Below, one piece after another: positions 54,565-64,000 of a DNA stretch of 64,000 nt (position 1 is its first letter; each line of letters opens with the position of its first letter). The position numbers and the translations under genes were made by a program. Location of the stretch: positions 506,001 to 570,000 of the forward strand of contig JACVTC010000097.1 of the NCBI GenBank assembly GCA_016946835.1. The letters are read 5' to 3'. Below the pieces are notes generated by a model. It was not told the origin of the DNA, did not search any database, and saw only the letters and a list, made by a program, of their open reading frames with translations. This stretch comes from Neocallimastix lanati (nom. inval.). Taxonomy: Eukaryota; Neocallimastigomycota; Neocallimastigomycetes; Neocallimastigales; Neocallimastigaceae.

Positions 54565-55581
54565 TAACTCTCAAAATAAAAATTTACTAAAAGAACCATT
54601 TTCATCATTAAATACACCAAAAACACCTTCCTATAACTTATTACTTGATTCGGATATAGAAGAACCATCAAATTCAGAAGATAAATCAGAATTCAAAGTT
54701 ATTGATCATATCAATATTCAATTAAGTAACCTTGAGAAAAAAATTGAACAACTTGAAAATGATAACAACTCAAATAATGACAAACACTTAACAAACAGTC
54801 AAGAAACTATTAACATTCCATAACTTGATGGAATATCAGAGGAATTAGAAGATGATTACAGAAACATTTATAAATCTGTTAAACAAAAAATATTTATAAA
54901 CAAAAAATACAATTAATACTTCATATTAACACATTCATCAGAAAAATTAAAATCGCTTTTAAAAAAAAATGTATCAACGAAATTAACATTTATTAAAAAA
55001 CTCAAAAAGTACAATTAATACTTAATATTAACACATTCGTCAGAAAAATTAAAATCGCTTTTAAAAAAAAAATGTATCAACGAAATTAACATTTATTAAA
55101 AAACTCATAGAATACGAAACAAAAAGCATTTAATCATTAACAAATTTAAATTATTCAAATATAAATTTCTAGATACTTCAGAACGCAACAATATTGATAT
55201 TTGTTGCCATTGTAAACATGGTGTACTAAATCAATGTTCATGTACTGGTTCTTATATTACTAATATTGCAGCTGAAACATTTGAAGAAAAACTTGAAATG
55301 AAAAAAATAATATTAAAAAACTTAAAGACATTAATAAAGATTTATGCAAAATATTTTATCATATTATTGACCTTAAATGATAACTGCTTTAATATTTGGA
55401 AATATAAGAACCAAATTGGCAACTTAAGAACTCAAAAAACTGAATTATTAACTAATCACCCATTTATTAAAAAATTTGACGACTATTCCAAAAGCTATTC
55501 AAAAAAAAAAATATGTTTTTATTGCAACTACGAAGTACCTAAATTCTGTGAATATAGTGGCCATTTTATTTACACAATTTA
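54565..55581 (+). pseudogene. Decayed ORF with coiled coil and Cys motifs
   Basis: First gene of the decayed module; family not recognised. An open stretch from 54565 gives a Ser/Asp/Glu-rich segment and a coiled coil (VIDHINIQLSNLEKKIEQLE) up to a TAA near 54820. More stops follow, then a tandem duplication of about 100 bp (54907-55104). From about 55170 the frame reads NIDICCHCKHGVLNQCSCTG and later CFYCNYEVPKFCEYSGHF before the stop at about 55580. The paired C-x-x-C motifs suggest a zinc-binding protein. At least three in-frame stops and a frame change show it is no longer functional. Codon use and base composition are like the following relic, unlike the A/T desert around them. Confidence 0.55.
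54907..55104 (+). repeat. Tandem duplication of about 100 bp
   Basis: The block starting ACAATTAATACTT and running through CATTCRTCAGAAAAATTAAA to AAAAAACTCA occurs twice in a row with only a few differences, inside the first decayed ORF. Confidence 0.85.
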
Positions 55582-55599
55582 AGTAGTATTATAAATACT

Positions 55600-57483
55600 T
55601 TATCAAATAATACAAATATAAACCCAGAAGGTTTGAATAAACAGTATATGAAAGGTTTGACTATAGTTGATGATAATGCTGTTAGTGAGTCAACAGATAT
55701 TGTTATTGATAGAATATATAATAGTTTTACAGTTTTTCCATTAGATTATATTGATATTACCGAAACTAATAGGTACAGTACAACAAAAGAAATAAGAATA
55801 AAAATTGAAAATTTAATACAGGGTGATTATAATTTAAGAAATAGCATGACCGTTACGTTAAATAATACTTTAAATTGTAGTTTTGATACTAATTACGGAA
55901 ATGATTATACTTTAGTTTTATATGATTATGTAATAACAAATTAATGTAAAATACCAATGAATTAGTATTAGCGTCTGAATATACAGATAATAGGAAAATT
56001 AAATTATTAGAAGTAATGAATTTAAGCGATTTAATTAATAACCAATGGATAATATCCCCCATAGGCAGTAATAATACGGTTAGTCCATCATTATTATATA
56101 CTGCAATGAAAGAAAATGGTCAAATAATAGATGATATTAATATAATAACAAAATTGGAAGATTATAATAATATTGTTAATTTGTGGCCAACGGATGCAAC
56201 TGAAATAAGAAGTAGTAATTCTTTTCCTATTAATTATACTAATAATACAGAAACAATAAGACCAACTAAAGGTTCGGATTCAGGTAATAATCCGATATAT
56301 TATTTTCTATGAAAAGTTTTATATATACATTGAATTTAAAGGATGTAGTTGTGCCGTATAGAGAAATAAACAGTAATATATATAATTTTATTGTTTCGGA
56401 AATTGTTGGGAATCAAGGTTAAACTATAAGTGGTATTAAAAGTATATCATTTAAATTGAAACCTTTATATATTGGTTATAGTACATTGCAGAATAATGGT
56501 AGTTATCAACTATCAAGACAGGAAACTGATAATGGATATCTTGGGTTATTAAATGGAATAGTTATTAGTTATGTAGATAATAATATTATTAGTGATGGTA
56601 GTGGAGTTTTAAATGATAATGAAGTTTATTTTAAAAGAAGAATAGAAAGAATAATTGAAAGAGGAAATATTAATGGATATTGTGATTATGAGAGTGTGGC
56701 GAAGTTGTATAATAATAAAAATACTTATACAATACAGAATTATAATCATTGGGCTGATTCGTTAGATAAATTAGTAGAACATGACAAATTAGTGTTTCAA
56801 AGTGTAACTCAAGATTCTTATATTCCTATAATGGATAGTATAACTTTACCTGCAATAACTGATAATGGAAATGTTACATTTAACATATCAGATTTTAATA
56901 GTTCATATGATGAAGGTAATTTGAATGCATTGAATCATTATAAGAGATGATTTGGGTGTTGATACTATTACAATTCCAGTAGAAGTACAAAAAACTAATG
57001 TAAAAATAATACAACAAAAAGCATTACTTCTAATGGAACTTATAAAACCTCCCCCCAAGTCCATATACTGGATTTAACAGTGTTAGCGTTTATGTTACTA
57101 CTAGACCTTCGTTTGGATGGATAATAACTAATCCTTTTTATGACGGATATGTTACTGGTGAATGGACATATGGCAAAGGAATTGTTAAAAATGGATATAT
57201 TAGTGGTTCTACGGGTTCAGTAACGACGATAAGACATTTGTTAAGTGCAAAATCAAGTCAAGGATATTATTGTTTAGTTTGTTAGTCACAGCTTGAAAGA
57301 CAAAATTACTTTTATAAATATGCTTTTAATTCTTATCCTTTTATAAATAAAAGTACATCAAATAGTTATTATATTAATATAAAAATATCATTTAATGGAA
57401 ATGAATCTGAATTGGATAATAAAATTTATGTTATTTGTGATAAATATTATACTCAGTCGAGTTGTCCATCTACATTTAATTAA
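55600..57483 (+). pseudogene. Decayed long beta-rich structural-type protein
   Basis: A continuous protein-like reading of about 620 residues can be followed through frame changes near 55945, 56310, 56945, 57015 and 57055, and through stops near 56420 and 57285. The segments are Asn/Thr/Ser/Tyr-rich with short alternating strands, for example TNRYSTTKEIRIKIENL, KSISFKLKPLYIGYSTL and NISDFNSSYDEGNLNA. Near 57020-57100 a split motif, SITSNGTYK then PYTGFNSVSVYV, matches the 'NGTYTP..GYDGFSSVTVNV' repeat known from phage and gut-bacterial surface or tail proteins. It lies between the Cys-motif relic and the helicase gene, all on the same strand. A virion or adhesin-type structural protein is inferred. 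The degree of decay argues against present function. Confidence 0.55.
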
Positions 57484-57674
57484 ATATATATATTTATAAG
57501 ATTATAAAAGTTGTAATTTGTCAATATTTTTACCAATCAAAAAGAATATATAATTTTAATTAATAATTAATTAATACATTTTAAAAAAGTAATTGTAAAT
57601 AGATAAAAAAAACTTAGAAATAAATAAATATAAGTAATATTGACTAGAATTAAATAAAATATAATAATAACTTT

Positions 57675-58118
57675 ATGAATATGAAAATTATAAATGGTTT
57701 TAATATTAGTGCTGAAGAATTATGCAAGAGAAAGAAGGTTTATTGGATACAAGGACCCAGTGGAATAGGAAAGAGTAAATTAGCTTATGACATTATAAAA
57801 TTTTGTAATAAAAAAAATAATAATGAACATGAGAGTTTAAGTGCTATTTTTGGAAAAGGATATCAAATTCAAATTTTCGAAAAATCTAATATTGTTTTAT
57901 TTGATAATTTTATGAAAGGTTGTTGTACTCCAAAAACATTAATAAACTTAGTACAAAATAAGAGACCATTGAAAGCTAAATTTGGAAGAAAATTTTCTAA
58001 CTTTAATATAATAATGATTTGTTCTTGTTATAGAATAAATGAAATATTTCCAACAGTAAAAAAGGAAAGAAGAAAAATGTGGGAAGATTATATTGAAGTA
58101 ATTGATTTTTATAATTAA
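57675..58118 (+). CDS. Superfamily-3 helicase domain, Rep-like (CRESS-DNA type)
   Basis: Intact 147-aa ORF, the only undamaged gene in the module. Visible motifs: Walker A GPSGIGKS (27-34) preceded by KVYWIQ; a Walker-B-like IVLFDNF (73-79); a motif-C-like IIMICSC (112-118); and an ERRKMWEDYIEVIDF end. This order and spacing match the ATPase half of replication initiators (Rep) from circular ssDNA viruses and related plasmids. The N-terminal HUH endonuclease (HUH histidines, YxxK tyrosine) is missing: only about 25 residues precede Walker A. The second acidic residue of Walker B is Asn and the usual Asn of motif C is Cys, so ATPase activity is doubtful. It could be a cellular fossil of a Rep protein or a separately encoded helicase. 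Start chosen at the first Met; the second Met two codons later is equally possible. Confidence 0.72.
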   Translation: MNMKIINGFNISAEELCKRKKVYWIQGPSGIGKSKLAYDIIKFCNKKNNNEHESLSAIFGKGYQIQIFEKSNIVLFDNFMKGCCTPKTLINLVQNKRPLKAKFGRKFSNFNIIMICSCYRINEIFPTVKKERRKMWEDYIEVIDFYN

Positions 58119-58269
58119 AATCAATATAATGATAATTTAAAATATAACAATAAACATTTAATTAATTGTTTTTGATATAAATTGATTTGTAAAATCTAAG
58201 AGCAAATAAAATAAAAATAAAGATTATTCATACAAAATAATGAAGTTTAGTTTAAATTTAAGAAAAACT

Positions 58270-58629
58270 TTTAAATAAGTTAATTGGAGAAAAGGATAAA
58301 TTTAATAAAATCATTATAAATTTTTTATTAATTAGAAAGAATTATAAAAATTGTAAAAATAAAAAAATAGGAAAAGAATATATAATAGAATATTAAAATG
58401 TTGTTGAAAAATATTTTTAAAGTTTTACTAAAGTATAAGAATAGATATCTGCAAAAAAGAAAATTTTACTTTAGAAAAGGAATTTGAGAAGGATAATTTG
58501 GAATATACTATCTCTGATTTTGAATACTATTTTATGATGTTCATATTTAAGAAATTAAATGATGATATCTACCCTAGGGATAATTTGTTAAATTACTATT
58601 ACTTATTATTTAAGCTCTCTTTCCCATAA
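58270..58629 (+). pseudogene. Coding relic downstream of the helicase
   Basis: From about 58284 one frame reads GEKDKFNKIIINFLLIRKNY and continues for about 15 residues before stops. From about 58459 another reads KENFTLEKEFEKDNLEYTIS, then FEYYFMMFIFKKLNDD and PRDNLLNYYYLLFKLSFP to TAA at about 58627. Acidic-hydrophobic patterning and mixed codons show these were coding. The family is unknown. Same strand and similar decay as the upstream relics, so probably the last gene of the module. Confidence 0.4.
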
Positions 58630-58753
58630 TTATTTATTAATGTTAATATTTACTTTAACAAAATATTAAATTTAAAGGATAATATATATTATTGAATAAA
58701 ATATTGATTATATATTTATATTAAAATCAAAAAATTACATTGATTAAACATTT

Positions 58754-58799
<46 letters not shown>

Positions 58800-60167
58800 T
58801 GAATTATATGATTGATAAACTACAAATTGTATAATCATTTTATTAATGTAAAAAAAATTATACTAATTATATATATATATTTTTTATATATATATAATTA
58901 AAAAATAATAATAATAATTTTTTTGGATAATATACAAATAATATTTAACTAATAATAATTTAAAAAATCAAACAAAAAATTATTGAAATTAAAATTTCTT
59001 TTTTTTTTTTTTTTTTTTTTTTTGATGTAATAATATATAATATATTAACTTTTGTATAAATATATAAATATAAATTAAAAATTTATAAATATTTATATCA
59101 TTTAAAATTTATTCAAAGTTTATTTTTTATTATTTAAAAAATTATTTATATACAAAAAATAAAAAAAAGAAATAAAAAAATTAAATAAATAAATTACAAC
59201 ACCAATAAAATAAAAAATAATAAAAAAATAATTATTAGAACATGAATACAATTAAAATACAAATACAGATTGAATAAAATAAAATAAAACAAAATAAAGA
59301 TATATCTTAAACAAATAACTTTAAAATTTTTTTTCTTTTAATTAATTATATTATTAATAAATTTTAAATTTTAAATTTTTCTATCTGTAATTCTCTTTTT
59401 TTTTTTATTAAATTTATATATTCACTCATTTCTTATATTTTATATTCTCTGTTCTATTTCATAAATGATTTTAGTTAATGAAAATTTTATATAAAAATAT
59501 AATGATCATCACAATTATTTAATAATTAATTTAAAAATATTCAATAATTTTATTTTATTTTATTTTTTTATTATTATTATTATTAATTGAGCCATTTTTA
59601 GTTTCGACATATTTATTATTACAGTATATTAATTATTAATAATATATAAAATTTTCATTATCATGACTGTGTTAATTCGTTTGTGTATTTTTGTACTAAT
59701 TTTTTTTTTTATTTTAATTATTCATTCAATTAGTAATAATTGGTATTTGTATAAATCCATATTATATATAATATATATATATTATTTAAAATAGATATTA
59801 TTTACTTTATATTAGATAATATAATACACAGTCATAATACTTTTCAAATATTATTTGGTCGATTAAAAAAAATAAATAAAATGAAATAAAGTAAAAGGCT
59901 AAACTATAATAATTTATCCTTTTTCTTTTAAATATTATAGTATAGCTACATTATAAGAAGAAAAAAAAAAATTTAAATATCCAATTCAATTAAAGTATTA
60001 TCAATGCATTTATTGAAATAATAATTAATTTTTCTTTGTCGTCCTTTTTTTTTTTTTTAAATATAATTAAAATCTTAATAATATTAATTTACATATATAA
60101 ATATATATAAATTATGATAAATTATATATATATATTATTATTTTTAGTATTATTGTTATTATCATTA

Positions 60168-60212
<45 letters not shown>

Positions 60213-61080
60213 TATTATTATTATTATATTATTAATATAAAATTTTAATATTATTACTGTACATTATTTAATATTACTTTTTTTGTATAAATAATAAAAT
60301 ACAATAAAAATATTTTTTTTTCTTTTTCTTTTTTTTTTTTTTAATTAGCAAATAAATGAATATTAAAATTTTATGTTATAGTTAACTAATAATATGAAAA
60401 GTGTAGAAATGAATATTGAAATTTGAAATTATAATAAAGATTACGATTATAAATATTTATATTTAAACCTTTATAATAATTCTGCTATTGAAGTAATACA
60501 CATAAAAAAAAAACTCTCCCTGAAAAAAAGAAAATAAATAAAAAAAAGTTAGTTTTTTAAATTAAAGTTATATAGATAGTCATACCAAATAAATAAATTT
60601 TTTTTTCCTTATTGTCATTATTTTTAAATATATTTTCTAAAATATAAAATATTTTAAATATTCGAATGTACTTTAAAATAAATAATTTTTACAAAAATAT
60701 ATATATATATAAACAAGCTTTAAATATAAAAAAGTATAAAATGAAATAAAATGTTACAAAAAAAAAAAAAAAAAGCATTAAATACACATAAAATAAACAA
60801 AAAAATTCAAATTCATGTGTCAATTCATAATAAAATAAATGATAGACTGTACTTTTTTATTTTTATTTTAGTCATTATTAGTATAAATTTTAATTTTATT
60901 GTAAACTTAATATCTAAATTTATGTTTATATTTTACAAATTTGAATTTTGAAAATGTTTAAGATAATTCTAAATCATTAATTTTAATTTAAAAAAATATA
61001 TTATTAATTAAAAGTATCTAATGATAATGATAAATGACTATTTTTTTCTCAACATTGTATAATAGACTCATTTTACATAT
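58630..61080. other. AT-rich gene desert, part 3
   Basis: Poly-A at 58760-58796, poly-T at 59000-59023, (ATT)n at about 60170-60230. Small frames such as 59663-59800 (MTVLIRLCIFVLIFFF start) are short hydrophobic strings without support. No gene called. Confidence 0.5.
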
Positions 61081-61697
61081 ATTATTTATTATTTATTATT
61101 TATTATTTATTATTTATTATTTATTATTTATTATTTATTGTTTATTATTTATTATTTATTATTTATTATTTATTATTTATTATTTATTATTTATTATTTA
61201 TTATTTATTATTTATTATTTATTATTTATTATTTATTATTTATTATTTATTATTTATTATTTATTATTTATTATTTATTATTTATTATTTATTATTTATT
61301 ATTTATTATTTATTATTTATTATTTATTATTTATTATTTATTATTTATTATTTATTATTTATTATTTATTATTTATTATTTATTATTTATTATTTATTAT
61401 TTATTATTTATTATTTATTATTTATTATTTATTATTTATTATTTATTATTTATTATTTATTATTTATTATTTATTATTTATTATTTATTATTTATTATTT
61501 ATTATTTATTATTTATTATTTATTATTTATTATTTATTATTTATTATTTATTATTTATTATTTATTATTTATTATTTATTATTTATTGTTTATTATTTAT
61601 TATTTATTATTTATTATTTATTATTTATTATTTATTATTTATTATTTATTATTTATTATTTATTATTTATTATTTATTATTTATTATTTATTATTTA
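61081..61697. repeat. (ATTATTT)n heptamer array, about 88 copies
   Basis: Longest array in the window, interrupted only by single A-to-G changes at about 61140 and 61588. It produces a long stop-free plus-strand frame of repeated LLFIIYY, which is a composition effect and not a gene. Confidence 0.95.
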
Positions 61698-61719
61698 ATT
61701 ATTATTATTTAATTATTGG

Positions 61720-61762
<43 letters not shown>

Positions 61763-63517
61763 TTTTAATTTAATTTGATTTTTTAATTAAAATGATTTTT
61801 ATTTATTTTATATTTAAACTTTATTTTTAATATAAATAAATTTTAATTTTTTTTTTTAAAAAAAAAGTTTTAATTTTTTTCCAGTAGTTATAATTAATAT
61901 ATTTTACACCTATATTAGAATTAATATTCAATTAATAGGCTAATTAAAAATTTAATTAAAATTTTTTAAAAGTAAAAAAAAATAAAATTGATTAAAAAAA
62001 AAAAAAAAATAAAATGAACTCAAAAAAAAAAAAAAAAATAAATATTAAAATAAAATAAAAAAAGAAAAAAAATAATAATAAAAAAAAAAAAGAAAAGAAA
62101 AGAAAAAGAAAAGAAAAAGAAAAGAAAAAAAAGAAAGAAAAATTAATACAGAAAATATTAAAGAAAAAAAATATTACGCTTCTTTTTTTTTTGTTAATTA
62201 AATTTAAACAATAGTAACTAAAAAAATGAGTATAATAATACAATAATTGGTATTATCAAAAAAAAAAAAATTGTTTTTCTTTATTGTAATTAAATATAAT
62301 TATATAAAGTTTTGTAGTATTTATAAATAAAAATAGAAATTAAAAAAAAAATAACAATATTTCAATAATTAAAACAGTTTCATATAAGTATTGAAAAAAA
62401 ATAATAATAATAATAATAAATAAAAATAAAATAAAAAATAAGAAAGAAAAGAAAAGAAAAAAGAACTAATAGTTCAATCATGAATTAAAATTATAATATA
62501 CCTATTTACTATATATCTAATTTAATAATTATATAATAAAATATAATTAGTACTAAATTACTAAATCGTTGAATAGTTTCGTTTTTTAGTTTTAATATAT
62601 TACTTAATATTTGTTCATTTAAATTTCGACTTTTCTTTCTATATTCTTACTTAATAATTATTAATTATGACCAAAAAAATTAATTAGTATCAAATGCTTT
62701 TTAATCATTTTTAAATTATTAAATTGAAGGAAAAGTTTTTATTTTATTGTTTATCCTAATTTTTTAATGTTTGTATATATACAATTTTGAAATTTCCTTT
62801 TTTTTTTTTTTTTTTTATTATTATTTTCTTAATTTACATAATAAACAGCGAAAATATATATATATATATATATATAATTACATTCTTAATACCAATCCAT
62901 TGTAAATAACATAGTAGTACTTAATAATAATATCATTAATAATAATAATAATAATAATAATATCAAATACTTCTAGAAAAGTATTTCATTTAATAATCAA
63001 TTAATAAAAATTAATAAAGTACGTAATATTTTTAATATATATTTTTTATATGAGATAAAAAGTATAAATTAACTGTATTTAATAATAACTGGTTTAAATT
63101 TAAATTTAAGAAAAAATATATCAATAATATTGAATAAAATATTAAAAAGTAGAATAAAATAAAATAAAAAAAAAAAAAAAAAAAAAGTTAAACCAATAAT
63201 AACATATAATAAAAATAAAAAATATATATAGCAAAAGGAAAAATATAATAATAATAATAATAATAAATAGTAGTAGTAACACATAGATTTTTTTTTATCT
63301 AAATAATGATAACAAAAGTAGACATACTATTTAGCATATATGAAAGAAAATAATAATAAATAAGCTACTAAATCATTAAATGCAATAATTATTTAAAAAA
63401 AAATAAAAAAATAAAAAAAATAAAAATAAAAATAAAAAATTGAAAAATAAAAAAAATAATATAATAAAAGTAAAAGTAAAATAAAATAAAAAATTATGTT
63501 AATAATAATAATTAACA
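61698..63517. other. AT-rich region upstream of the last gene
   Basis: A TA run (61728-61754), purine-rich A/G tracts (about 62080-62150) and (AAT)n at about 62936-62960 and 63248-63268. No gene or recognisable promoter. Confidence 0.5.
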
Positions 63518-64000
63518 ATGAGTGAATATGATTATTATGAAACCGATCCTTCAAAATATAATTATACCTCATTAGACAATGATTTTATTGGTGGCAAATC
63601 CCTCATAATATTAAGTATAGTATTTTTTGCTGTAGTTGTATTAATTGTACTAGCAATTTACCTTTTTTCGAAAAAATTAAATAATTTGGAATATGAAGAG
63701 AGTAGTGAACAATGTAATAATCCTATAGAAGAAATGGAGCCATTACCTGAATATGAAGAACGAGAAATACATCCAGATGGTGAAGTAGATTTAACTGATT
63801 ATATTCAAGAAAATAATACAATAAATACTATACCAAGAGATACAATGGCCATAATTAATATCTTGAGTAGAAATTCTCAAAGAAATATTCATATTAATGA
63901 TACTAATACTCATAATAATGGTCTAACTAGAGATAACAATGTAGATGGTAATCAGATAAATGAAACTGAATTAAACGGTATGATATCTATTCCTTCAACT
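63518..64000 (+). CDS. Single-pass membrane protein, 5' part
   Basis: Open frame from ATG at 63518 to the window end (161 codons, no stop), so the gene is truncated by the window. Residues 1-27 are acidic and polar (MSEYDYYETDPSKYNYTS, with an NYT sequon), without a cleavable signal peptide. One strong transmembrane helix lies at about 28-50 (SLIILSIVFFAVVVLIVLAI), followed by SKK. The cytoplasmic-looking tail has an acidic block with PLPEYEE, a possible WW-domain ligand or endocytic type motif, then Asn/Thr-rich sequence. The family is not recognised. Its composition matches host genes, and the layout is like that of the small membrane protein at 2.8-3.3 kb. Confidence 0.65.
   Translation, partial: MSEYDYYETDPSKYNYTSLDNDFIGGKSLIILSIVFFAVVVLIVLAIYLFSKKLNNLEYEESSEQCNNPIEEMEPLPEYEEREIHPDGEVDLTDYIQENNTINTIPRDTMAIINILSRNSQRNIHINDTNTHNNGLTRDNNVDGNQINETELNGMISIPST

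Noticed and set aside
59663-59800. 45-codon frame with signal-like N-terminus
   Set aside because: Its hydrophobic core is encoded by a poly-T tract and the rest by TA repeats; too weak to call.
61034-61768. 244-codon plus-strand frame of repeated LLFIIYY
   Set aside because: Any array of ATTATTT is open in all plus frames; there is no non-repeat protein content.

Overview
The window is a nuclear contig from a eukaryote with an extremely AT-rich genome. Genes are split by many short introns (GTAAG/GTAAT/GTATG donors; TAG or AAG acceptors), intergenic DNA is almost pure A/T with homopolymer, (ATT)n and heptamer arrays, and proteins carry long Q, N, QN and acidic tracts. The gene set fits an early-diverging zoosporic fungus: a Zn2Cys6 fungal transcription factor, a motile-cilium protein (CFAP251/WDR66) and a secreted GH5 beta-mannanase of rumen-bacterial type. 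The best fit is an anaerobic gut fungus (Neocallimastigomycota). That assignment is inferred from sequence character and gene content; no marker gene was compared.

Layout. 0.5-1.1 kb: relic of a Cys-rich membrane protein. 2.8-3.3 kb (-): small single-pass membrane protein. 4.7-10.1 kb (-): MAU2/SCC4 cohesin-loader homologue with a giant Gln-rich N-terminus and an LEQQ[K/R] tandem repeat. 11.6-15.5 kb (-): ASH2/BRE2, a COMPASS (H3K4 methyltransferase) subunit, with PHD-like, winged-helix and SPRY domains. 18.9-21.4 kb (-): Zn2Cys6 plus PAS-like regulator of the ERT1/RDS2/AcuK type. 23.0-24.0 kb: a miniature LTR element. 24.7-28.1 kb (-): acidic/Asn-rich RNA-binding protein with a C-terminal RRM. 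28-34 kb: gene desert with a 46-copy heptamer array. 34.0-35.9 kb (-): C2-domain protein with a proline-rich tail. 39.9-47.8 kb (+): 20-exon CFAP251. 49.4-50.9 kb (-): GH5 beta-mannanase broken by a one-base frameshift ahead of the catalytic nucleophile. 53.0-54.1 kb: a non-autonomous DNA transposon with composite inverted termini and a 9-bp direct repeat. 54.5-58.6 kb: a decayed multi-gene module. 58.6-63.5 kb: AT desert with an 88-copy heptamer array. 63.5 kb to the end (+): the start of another single-pass membrane protein.

The most unusual part is 54.5-58.6 kb. It holds a decayed Cys-containing protein, a long decayed beta-rich protein with a 'SITSNGTYK' type motif, an intact 147-aa superfamily-3 helicase domain like those of CRESS-DNA (Rep) viruses and plasmids, and a further coding relic. 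I read it as an integrated, degrading virus- or plasmid-like element in a fungal chromosome. The host genes around it are chromatin, transcription, RNA-binding and ciliary genes with no operon-like link to each other. Exon-intron structures were built by hand from reading frame, splice sites and recalled family features, without transcript data.
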